Shown here: one piece after another, positions 8,647-14,793 of the stretch
Position numbering within the stretch: the first letter of the stretch is position 1
Layout of the letters: each line of letters starts with the position of its first letter
DNA from: Dichloromethanomonas sp964477085
GTDB taxonomy: Bacteria > Bacillota > Desulfitobacteriia > Desulfitobacteriales > Syntrophobotulaceae
Reading direction: 5' to 3'
DNA length: 14,793 nt
Assembly (NCBI GenBank): GCA_964477085.1
Contig: CAYZDF010000064.1
Location: forward strand, 1 to 14,793
The notes under the pieces: model-generated
What the model was told of the DNA's origin: nothing
Databases searched by the model: none
What the model saw: the letters and a program-made list of their open reading frames with translations, nothing else
Program-made: the position numbers and the translations under genes

Positions 8647-8658
8647 TGTTGCCACCTC

Positions 8659-8671
8659 ACAATTATATTGT
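8659..8671. promoter_or_regulatory. Palindrome at the predicted transcription start: candidate Xre operator
   Basis: ACAATTATATTGT is a perfect inverted repeat (ACAAT, three bases, ATTGT). It lies between the -10 box and the ribosome binding site of the regulator, over the expected start of transcription. Binding there would block the operon promoter. The link to the Xre protein is inferred from position. Confidence 0.5.
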
Positions 8672-8675
8672 ACTC

Positions 8676-8704
8676 ATTATAGCAGGAAATCTTCAAGTTT
8701 ACAA
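8676..8704 (-). promoter_or_regulatory. Sigma-A-type promoter of the xre-hsdM-HEPN-hsdS-RT-hsdR operon
   Basis: On the - strand, TATAAT (8676-8681) is a perfect -10, preceded by TGC to give an extended -10. TTGTAA (8699-8704) is the -35, with a 17-base spacer. The -10 is about 30 bases upstream of the regulator's ATG. No other promoter as good was seen inside the operon, so all six genes are probably on one transcript. Confidence 0.78.
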
Positions 8705-8722
8705 TAAATAACGTGTATATTC

Positions 8723-8735
8723 GAAAATAATTTTC
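8723..8735. promoter_or_regulatory. Second palindrome upstream of the hsd -35 box
   Basis: GAAAATAATTTTC is a perfect 13-base inverted repeat about 19 bases upstream of the -35 box. It could be a regulator site or simply an AT-rich upstream element. Its sequence is not the same as the 8659-8671 palindrome. Confidence 0.35.
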
Positions 8736-8768
8736 TAATTGTGCTTGATTCGCTTGGTTATGTATCAC

Positions 8769-8805
8769 TACGGCATCCGCAAAACAGCGGGTGCCGTACT
8801 TTTTT
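8769..8805 (+). terminator. Rho-independent terminator on the + strand
   Basis: TACGGCATCCGC (8769-8780) pairs with GCGGGTGCCGTA (8787-8798) over 12 pairs with one G-T wobble, around the loop AAAACA. CTTTTTT follows directly. No + strand gene precedes it in the window, because the hsd operon runs the other way. It may insulate the operon from outside transcription or be the remnant of a lost gene. On the - strand there is no U-tract after the stem. Confidence 0.8.
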
Positions 8806-9157
8806 GTCTCTTTTTGGATTATGAGACTACGGTGGGTGCACTTTTTCTCTTGTTATCTGGAGAAAGGTGCACAGAAACCATCCTTTCCCGCTGGAGAAAA
8901 AAGATTTTCAAATATGGGGTGTATAAAACAGCGTTTTAATCTCCGTATAGCGAGAAGCAGAAAATCACCATAGCACATAGGGGTTAATTTTTTCGGCTTA
9001 TAGCAGAGGGATAAAGATTTCTTGAGTTTTCGTTCAAACCACTCATTAACCTCCATTGGGTAGTGGAAAGAAAGTTTTTCAACAACCATTAAAAATCATG
9101 TTCTTCTCCACATGGTGAGAAGCAACAAAAATTCAAACCCCAGAAGGAAGTGAAAGA
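8806..9157. other. Gene-poor interval with several inverted repeats; no convincing gene
   Basis: Short open frames here have no good ribosome binding site or recognisable protein, so none is called. The interval contains the imperfect inverted repeat 8835-8872, TAAAAC/GTTTTA at 8924-8938, and GAAAGG/CCTTTC at 8862-8887, which competes with the first. Next to the primase gene lies a hairpin at 9100-9126, where CTTCTCCAC pairs with GTGAGAAG around one bulge. CTGGAGAAA occurs twice (8857-8865 and 8891-8899). A primase promoter could not be picked with confidence. The density of hairpins makes a structured RNA possible on either strand. Confidence 0.5.
8835..8872. repeat. Imperfect inverted repeat around GGTGCAC
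   Basis: GGTGCACTTTTTCTC (8835-8849) faces GAGAAAGGTGCAC (8860-8872). GTGCAC pairs with GTGCAC and TTTCTC with GAGAAA, with a two-base bulge on the left and one base on the right. It is neither followed by a U-run nor near a start codon, so its role is open (structured RNA, replication site, or recombination scar). Confidence 0.5.
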
Positions 9158-11473
9158 ATGCAATACGACAATCTGCCAAAGGAACTGCGCGACAAAGGAA
9201 AATTCTGTGTGTGGAAATATGAAGCGCGTAAAGGAAAGGCAAAACCGGGTAAGGTGCCATATCAAATCAGTGGCAAGCGAGCGCAATCAAACAATGAACA
9301 CACCTTTTCAAATTACTCCGACGCAGTCGCAGTAGTAAGCCATTACGACGGTCTGGGGCTTGGTATTTTCCGTGGTTTCAGTGCAATGGACGTTGATCAC
9401 TGTGTAAATACAGATGGTACTCTGACCGCTATCGGGCAATCCATCGCGAACATATTTACAGGCTGCTACATCGAGATTAGCCCATCAGGCACTGGTCTGC
9501 GTGTCATCTTTAAAGCAAGTGGCTTCATGTACGATAGCACGAAATATTACATCAACAACAGTAAACTCGGCGTTGAGGTGTATGTGTACGGTGCGACAAA
9601 TAAATACGTGACTGTCACCGGGAATGTTTATCAGCAGGGCGATGTCATTGAAGCGGGGGCGCAGCTACAAACGCTCCTCGATACCTTTATGCTTCGTAAT
9701 ATAAAACCAAGGGACGAACAGCCCGCCGTGACAGCCTCCTACCTTTCGGATGACAGTGTCATTGAGAAGGCGAAAGCGGCAAAAAACGGTGTAGCATTTG
9801 CAAAGCTCTGGGAGGGCGATATCAGCGGATACCCGTCGCAGAGTGAAGCCGACCTTGCTTTCTGCTCCCACCTTGCGTTCTGGTGTGGTAGGGACATAGC
9901 ACAAATGGACAGGCTATTCCGCCGCTCAGAGCTTTACCGTGATAAGTGGGACAGACCACAGAGCGGCTCGACCTACGGACAAATTACCCTTGAAAAAGCA
10001 GTATCTCTCTGTTCTTCCACATATCAGCCAGTCATGCACACCGATGCAAATGAGGACTTCGGTATTCTTGCACCGAGGTTGGCAGAACTGAAGCCGGACA
10101 GCAACCGGCGCTACGGCTGGTCGGACAACGGCGCAGGCAGGCTCTTCGCGGATGTCTACAAGTCATGCGCGAGATATGTACCGGAACGGAAGGTCTGGTA
10201 CGTCTATGACGGCACCCGCTGGGTCACCGACATGGCGGCTCTCAAGGTGATGGAACTGTGCAAAGATCTCTCGGACGCTTTGATGACATACGCGCTCAGC
10301 ATTCATGATGAACATAAGCGAAAAGACTACATTAAATATTGCGCTAAGTGGCAGCTTCGAAGCACAAGGATTACGGTTTTGAGTGATGCACAGAGCGTGT
10401 ACCCCATTTCGATGGAGGAATTCGATACTGACCGATACCTATTTAACTGTAATAACGGCACACTGGATTTACGCACCATGCAGTTCCGTGACCACAGTCC
10501 GGAGGATAGGCTCACAAAAATTGCGCCTGTGAAATATGACCCAAACGCCGAGTGTCCACGCTTTACCAGCTTCATTGATGAGATTATGAGCGGCGATAAG
10601 GGAAAGGCGAAATTCCTGCAAAAAGCCCTCGGCTACGCGGTAAGTAGTGATACCCGCTTCGAGTGCATGTTCTTCCTCTACGGCGAGACAACCAGAAACG
10701 GCAAAGGCACCTTGATGGAGAGCATCCTGCGTGTGTTCGGAGATTACGGAAAGGCGGTGCGCCCGGAGACCATCGCGCTCAAGCAGTACAGCAACAGTTC
10801 AAATCCCAGCGAGGATGTCGCAAGGCTGGCAGGTGTGCGCTTTGCCAACATTTCTGAGCCGAGCCGCGGCTTATTGCTCAATGCTGCACAGGTAAAAAGC
10901 ATGACGGGCAACGACACCTTAAATGCACGTTTTCTGCATGAGAATTCTTTCGACTTCACTCCACAATTCAAGCTGTATGTCAACACCAACTATCTGCCTG
11001 TCATCAACGACATGACGCTGTTCACCAGCGGGCGTGTACTGATAGTTCCTTTTGACAGGCATTTTGAGGAATGGGAGCAGGATAAGACGTTGAAATCAGA
11101 GTTCGGCAAGCCGGAGACGCAGAGCGCCATCCTCAACTGGCTGCTTCAAGGTTACATTATGCTCCGCGAGGAGGGCTTTACCTTGCCACAATCGGTCATC
11201 GACGAGACAAACGAGTATTCCCACGACAGCAATAAGATCCAACTTTTTGCGGATGAATGCCTTGAAGAGCGGGGTGATGCCGATGTAAAGACCGCCGAGT
11301 TGTACGCTGCCTACCGAGAATGGTGTGCTGTCAATGGTTGCTACCCGGAGAGCAATCGTAACTTCAATCAAGCGCTGCGCTCCTTCGGCACCGTGCTTCG
11401 CAAGCGCCCTGCCGGTGGTGGAGACAAGACCACACTGCTCATCGGTTACAGGCTGAAAAAGACGTATTTATGA
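9158..11473 (+). CDS. Phage/plasmid primase-helicase, D5/P4 type
   Basis: This 771-aa replication protein is expected to prime and unwind DNA for autonomous replication of the element. The N-terminal third resembles an archaeo-eukaryotic primase domain: MDVD with D78 and D80, then EISPSGTGLR (106-115), then VEVYVYGATNKYVTVTG (139-155). A D5_N-type linker domain starts near 300 (NEDFGILAPRL). The SF3 helicase follows, with Walker A GETTRNGKGT (509-518), an acidic motif NISEPSRG (564-571, E567), and a sensor-like YVNTNYLP (607-614). A C-terminal winged-helix-like region carries TAELYAAYREWCAVNG (712-727). AGGAAG lies several bases before the ATG. It is richer in GC than the hsd operon. It stands alone, without replication partners, which suits a satellite or integrative element. 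Confidence 0.92.
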   Translation: MQYDNLPKELRDKGKFCVWKYEARKGKAKPGKVPYQISGKRAQSNNEHTFSNYSDAVAVVSHYDGLGLGIFRGFSAMDVDHCVNTDGTLTAIGQSIANIFTGCYIEISPSGTGLRVIFKASGFMYDSTKYYINNSKLGVEVYVYGATNKYVTVTGNVYQQGDVIEAGAQLQTLLDTFMLRNIKPRDEQPAVTASYLSDDSVIEKAKAAKNGVAFAKLWEGDISGYPSQSEADLAFCSHLAFWCGRDIAQMDRLFRRSELYRDKWDRPQSGSTYGQITLEKAVSLCSSTYQPVMHTDANEDFGILAPRLAELKPDSNRRYGWSDNGAGRLFADVYKSCARYVPERKVWYVYDGTRWVTDMAALKVMELCKDLSDALMTYALSIHDEHKRKDYIKYCAKWQLRSTRITVLSDAQSVYPISMEEFDTDRYLFNCNNGTLDLRTMQFRDHSPEDRLTKIAPVKYDPNAECPRFTSFIDEIMSGDKGKAKFLQKALGYAVSSDTRFECMFFLYGETTRNGKGTLMESILRVFGDYGKAVRPETIALKQYSNSSNPSEDVARLAGVRFANISEPSRGLLLNAAQVKSMTGNDTLNARFLHENSFDFTPQFKLYVNTNYLPVINDMTLFTSGRVLIVPFDRHFEEWEQDKTLKSEFGKPETQSAILNWLLQGYIMLREEGFTLPQSVIDETNEYSHDSNKIQLFADECLEERGDADVKTAELYAAYREWCAVNGCYPESNRNFNQALRSFGTVLRKRPAGGGDKTTLLIGYRLKKTYL

Positions 11474-11761
11474 TGCGGCAATATGTGGCAAGAAATTATG
11501 GTTATTTCCTATAGAAAAACAACTTTAGAAAACAACCATAAAAACCTGCCACAAGTGTCCCCAAGATGTTAAGGAGGTGGTGCCTATGCTTGTGTGGACA
11601 TGACATTTCGACGAACGTGTCACTGTGACCCACATAAAAAAGCCATGGGGTGGGGGTATCAGAATCTCTACAGCTTTTTTAAGCGGGCAACGCGTAAGAA
11701 ATCGCGGTTTCAAACGGGGTATATGCCCCGAATTCAAACAAAATTTAGGAGGATAACAACT
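11474..11761 (+). other. Primase-capsid gap: long hairpin, tiny ORFs, no full gene
   Basis: No full-length gene is supported here. ATGTGGCAAG opens a 29-codon frame (11483-11572) without a ribosome binding site. AAGGAGGTGG (11571-11580) then precedes an ATG at 11586 that is stopped after five codons (MLVWT, stop 11601-11603). Past that stop, the same frame stays open to 11754-11756, reading HFDERVTVTHIKKPW onward. That pattern could be a gene interrupted by a nonsense change or a decayed gene, but I do not recognise the product. TGACA/TGTCA at 11601-11622 is a small inverted repeat. Confidence 0.45.
11484..11553. repeat. Long inverted repeat downstream of the primase gene
   Basis: TGTGGCA (11484-11490) pairs with TGCCACA (11547-11553). 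Inside it, TTATGGTT (11496-11503) pairs with AACCATAA (11534-11541), and TTTCCTA/TAGAAAA adds partial pairing toward the loop. The arms are separated by asymmetric A-rich internal loops. There is no U-tract after the right arm, so it is not a standard terminator. The position just after a replication primase makes an origin or regulatory RNA structure possible; neither is shown. Confidence 0.55.
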
Positions 11762-12676
11762 ATGTTAACAACTGAAACATATTCCAGAGCATTCTGGAAC
11801 AGCATGAGAAGCAAAAATACAGATGGTAGCGTTCTCAAAGAAGGTGCCAATCTTACTAATGGATCATACTTTTTGCCCGAAGCATCGGCAGAAAAATATG
11901 CGGCAGCATTGGCGAAAGAAAACCTGTTCCGTAGAATGGCTACATTCGTGAGAGCGACAACGAGTGGCGGTAAAATCATTACATCGGACACGCCTGTAGA
12001 TGCGGACTGGGTTGGCGAAGGCGGGGCGGTGCCCGAGGCAGAACTGACAGCAAAAAGAATCGCGCTGGGCGAACATAAACTCGCTTGCATCTCGGTTTTG
12101 GACAGCAATTTCGTTCACGACACGGGATTCAACATCTCGAACTATCTGACTCGCGACTTTGCTCGTATCTTCGGCAAAGCAGAGGAGGACGCATTCCTCA
12201 ACGGTGATGGAATTGGCAAGCCCAAGGGCATCCTGCACGCCACAGAGGGTGCGGATGTGGGCGTTACAGCGGCTTCTGCAACGGATATCGCCTTTGATGA
12301 AATTTACAAGCTATACTTTTCGCTGAAACCGGAATACCGTTCCAATGCAATATGGGTCATGAATGACGAGACGGCGCTGGCCTTACGTGAACTCAAGGAC
12401 AGCACAAACAACTATCTCTGGCGCGGTGCAGCAGACACACTGCTCGGCAAACCTGTGGTTATCTCAAACCATATGCTCTCTGCAGAGAGCAGTGAAAAAC
12501 CTGTCGTATTCGGTGATTTCAAGTATTACTGGGTTGTCCAGCGTCAGCCGCTATCCATCCGGGCACTGCACGAGAAATATTCCTTTGCCGATAAGATCGG
12601 ATACTTCGGTATGGAAACGCTGGATGGCTGCCTGATTCGCTCTGAGGCAATCAAGGTTCTCCAAATGACAGAATAA
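11762..12676 (+). CDS. HK97-fold phage major capsid protein, short form without delta domain
   Basis: This 304-aa protein is the shell subunit of a tailed-phage capsid. It starts at the ATG at 11762, where AGGAGG lies nine bases upstream. Family features include WVGEGGAVPEAE (83-94), the E-loop and spine-helix region (about 100-145), NGDGIGKPKGIL (147-158), a P-domain with AIWVMNDETALALREL (196-211), and the late GDFKYYWVVQRQPLSI (251-266). The roughly 100-residue N-terminal delta (scaffold) domain of HK97 itself is absent, and the N-terminus begins almost at the N-arm. Similar short forms occur in clostridial prophages. No portal, terminase, protease or connector gene is nearby, which is odd for a working prophage. 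A GTG at 11594 in the same frame would add 56 residues of low-complexity basic sequence and is rejected. Confidence 0.92.
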   Translation: MLTTETYSRAFWNSMRSKNTDGSVLKEGANLTNGSYFLPEASAEKYAAALAKENLFRRMATFVRATTSGGKIITSDTPVDADWVGEGGAVPEAELTAKRIALGEHKLACISVLDSNFVHDTGFNISNYLTRDFARIFGKAEEDAFLNGDGIGKPKGILHATEGADVGVTAASATDIAFDEIYKLYFSLKPEYRSNAIWVMNDETALALRELKDSTNNYLWRGAADTLLGKPVVISNHMLSAESSEKPVVFGDFKYYWVVQRQPLSIRALHEKYSFADKIGYFGMETLDGCLIRSEAIKVLQMTE

Positions 12677-12750
12677 CAGCAGGGCGCGGCGCTGGGTCTG
12701 GTACTCAGGCTCAGTACCGCAAACCATAGCATAGACGGGAGGTGACGCTT

Positions 12751-12954
12751 ATGGACAGAAAACCGAATAGCCGTATCACTCGCAAAACCATAGGCGACAC
12801 CGTCTCTGTTGTGGAATCCTTGGTAAGCGATACGGCAAAAGAAACGGTGTATGACAAGGTTATGAGGCTCGTTACATCGGACGCAAGCTGCCGAATAAAG
12901 TTATCTGATAGTTCAGCATTATGTCCGCAAATCGACTCGACTTCTTCAAAATAG
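12751..12954 (+). CDS. tnpW: Small TnpW-like transposon protein
   Basis: This 67-aa protein has the core RKTIGDTVSVVESLVSD then AKETVYDKVMRLVTSD. It resembles the TnpW family that accompanies TnpX-type serine recombinases in Tn4451-like clostridial elements. The typical pattern is an IG(N/D)T strand segment followed by an ET..DK...L helix. The biochemical role of TnpW is not established. The ATG at 12751 follows GGGAGGTGA by five bases. A GTG at 12742 lies inside that site and is not used. The C-terminal third is poor in recognisable pattern. It lies 57 bases upstream of the recombinase gene in the same orientation, so the two are probably co-transcribed. The family call is from recalled pattern and is moderate. 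Confidence 0.65.
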   Translation: MDRKPNSRITRKTIGDTVSVVESLVSDTAKETVYDKVMRLVTSDASCRIKLSDSSALCPQIDSTSSK

Positions 12955-13011
12955 TACGGTAATATACATGCTGCCTACGCTTGAAGACTGTCGGAAACGG
13001 AGGATGATTAA

Positions 13012-14678
13012 ATGTATAGACAGTTTACAAGTGGCAAGCACACACAAACCAAGGCTATAGACACAACAAAAGTCACGGCTCTTTACTGCAGATTATCCCG
13101 TGACGACGAGCTTGCGGGAGACAGCAATTCGATTGTGAACCAGAAGGCTATTTTAAAGAAGTATGCGGATGACAACGGTTTTCTCAACACAGAATTTTAT
13201 GTAGATGATGGATACAGTGGAACGAACTTTGAAAGACCGGATTTCCAGCGTATGATAGCCGAAATGGACGAAGGCCGAATCGGCACAATTATTGTAAAAG
13301 ACATGTCGAGACTGGGCAGAGATTATCTGAAGGTCGGCTATTACACCGAAGTCGCATTCCCCAATGCCGATGTGCGCTTCATTGCCGTTAACAACGGCGT
13401 GGACAGCGCAAACCAGCAGGAAAGTGATTTTACTCCTTTTTTGAACATCATAAACGAATGGTATGCTAAGGATACAAGCAAGAAAATACGCGCTGTGTTC
13501 AAAGCTAAGGGAGAGTCCGGTAAGCCACTCTGCACCAATCCGCCCTACGGATACATAAAAGACCCGGAGGACAAAATGCGCTGGATAGTGGACGAAAAAG
13601 CCGCTGAGGTGGTCAGGGCGATTTTCAAAATGTGTATGGAGGGCTTCGGACCCACGCAGATAGCGAAAAGCCTTGAGAAGAATCAAATTGAAACACCGAC
13701 GGTTCACCTGAACAGTATAGGCATTAAGACTCCCGCCAAGCAGACGGAAACGCCTTATGCATGGTCAGCGCGTACGGTAGCAGACATTCTCGCAAAAGTC
13801 GAGTATCTGGGACACACGGTGAATTTCAAGACTCGCAAAAAATCTTACAAGAGCAAGGAGAAGATTTGGAACAATCCCGAAGACTGGATGGTGTTTGAAA
13901 ACACACATGAAGCCATCATCGACGAACATGTCTGGGAAACCGTCCAGAGAATTCGAGATGGTAAACGTAGACCGTCTCGCATGGGTGAAATGGGTGTATT
14001 CTCCGGCATGATGTTCTGTGCGGACTGCGAGCGAAGCTGTATCAGGTCAGAGCCAACGGCTGGACGCATGACAAGGAATATTTCGTCTGTGCTACCTATC
14101 GCAAGAAAAAGGGTCTGTGCAGCTCGCACCAGATTCGCAATGTGGTCATTGAGGAACTGGTACTTGACGATTTGCAGCAGGTCATAACCTTTGTGAAGGA
14201 ACACGAGCGAGATTTCATCGCAGCCGCCACGAAAAGTTCAGAAAGGCGGATTGCTGAAGACCTGCGCATGGCACAGAAGGAATATGAGCAGGGACAGGTG
14301 AGAATTTCCACACTGGATAAAATCCTGAGGAAACTGTATGAAGACCGTGTAATGGAGAGAATTTCGGAGGAACGTTACTACAAAATGTCATCGGACTATG
14401 AAGCCGAACAGAGAAGCCTCGTGGAGAGAACCACGGTATTGAAACAGACGCTAGATGCCGCAAAGGAGGAGAATCTGAACATTGACCGTTTCCTCAAAAT
14501 CGTACGCAAGTACACGGAAATTACAGAGTTAAGTGCTGAAATTATTCGGGACTTCATCGAGAGGATTATCGTGTATAAGGCTGAAAAGGTAGATGGTGTT
14601 CGAACCCAGCGAATTCGAATCATTTACAATTGCATCGGAGCAATAGATTTTCAGAAAATAGACGAAAAAACGGCATAG
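13012..14678 (+). pseudogene. Large serine recombinase (TnpX-type), split by a one-base deletion
   Basis: This is a site-specific recombinase expected to excise and integrate the element. The ATG at 13012 has GGAGG eight bases upstream. The resolvase domain (about 20-165) has the catalytic context LYCRLSRDD with S29, and VKDMSRLGRDYLKVGYY. A recombinase domain follows (PPYGYIKDPEDK, then WSARTVADILAKVEYLGH). The zinc-ribbon region begins with FCADC, and there the frame shifts at about 14029. Adding one G gives FCADCGAKLYQVRANG and an unbroken frame through the coiled coil and the C-terminal domain (DFIERIIVYKAE) to 14678, about 555 aa in all. As it stands, translation yields 391 aa (stop at 14187) with a nonsense tail after the first CxxC. 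The catalytic domain would survive without the DNA-binding C-terminus. No slippery heptamer is present, so programmed frameshifting is unlikely. A sequencing error is possible. Confidence 0.88.
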
Positions 14679-14706
14679 CCGCTATTCACGACTATGCCGA
14701 ATTTTT
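14671..14706 (+). terminator. Rho-independent terminator at the end of the recombinase gene
   Basis: CGGCATAG (14671-14678) pairs with CTATGCCG (14692-14699) around a 13-base loop, followed by AATTTTT. The recombinase stop codon TAG is inside the left arm. An A-run (14665-14670) precedes the stem, so it may work in both directions. Confidence 0.78.
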
Positions 14707-14793
14707 CAAGGGTATAAAATCCCTATGTGAGGACAGCTTTAGTGGCTCTTCTTTTTTACTTGCACTGGTAGACAACTTGCCCATTTACAACCG
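14707..14793. other. Tail of window: no gene seen; possible element end
   Basis: Nothing coding is recognised. In TnpX-type elements the recombinase gene usually lies close to one end, so the right boundary could fall here or just beyond. No repeat of this stretch was noticed elsewhere in the window. Confidence 0.3.

Noticed and set aside
8739..8973. Two overlapping ~60-residue + strand open frames
   Set aside because: One runs through the terminator hairpin; neither has a ribosome binding site or family resemblance.
11594..11761. GTG-started 56-residue extension of the capsid protein
   Set aside because: There is no ribosome binding site for the GTG, its residues are unlike a delta domain, and an ideal AGGAGG precedes the ATG at 11762.
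13153..13707. 184-residue open frame on the - strand inside the recombinase gene
   Set aside because: It is antisense to a clear recombinase domain, has no recognisable protein pattern, and is a shadow of the coding strand.
14020..14060. Programmed frameshift in the recombinase
   Set aside because: There is no slippery heptamer or downstream structure obvious at the shift, and a single missing G explains it more simply.
1..14793. CRISPR arrays, tRNA or rRNA genes
   Set aside because: No regularly spaced repeats and no tRNA- or rRNA-like sequence were seen on reading through the window.

Overview
The window is an accessory region that looks like a low-to-mid GC Firmicute, most likely a gut-type Clostridium relative. 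Ribosome binding sites are consistently AGGAGG-like, and a TnpW-like protein precedes a TnpX-type large serine recombinase, a combination typical of clostridial mobile elements. The species cannot be named from this sequence alone.

Left part (1-8704). The first ~52 bases look like the 3' end (domains V/VI) of a group II intron on the + strand. It ends about four bases from the stop codon of hsdR. From there a single tightly packed operon runs on the - strand from a promoter at 8676-8704: xre-type regulator, hsdM, a 278-aa protein with a HEPN-like RNLIMH motif, hsdS, a reverse transcriptase (RT), hsdR. Neighbouring genes overlap by 4 or 11 bases or are separated by 2 to 12 bases. This is a complete type I restriction-modification system with two inserted, non-standard genes. 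The RT occupies the slot between hsdS and hsdR where the PrrC anticodon nuclease sits in the classical prr locus of E. coli. It carries the conserved RT catalytic aspartates and a long helical C-terminal domain, like the UG/Abi (DRT) class of antiphage RTs. This RT + HEPN + type I R-M cassette is the best candidate for an undescribed composite defence system.

Middle (8705-9157). This stretch has no convincing gene. It holds a strong + strand terminator with no gene upstream of it in the window, and a cluster of inverted repeats.

Right part (9158-14793, + strand). It contains a 771-aa D5/P4-type phage-plasmid primase-helicase, a gap with a long hairpin and a tiny ORF behind a strong ribosome binding site, an HK97-fold major capsid protein without the N-terminal delta domain, a TnpW-like protein, and a large serine recombinase split by a one-base deletion near 14029. 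A terminator closes this unit. No portal, terminase, protease or tail genes are present. The right part therefore looks like a reduced phage-satellite or prophage-derived piece attached to a TnpX-type element, and the defence operon is plausibly cargo of that element. The other end of the element is outside the window.
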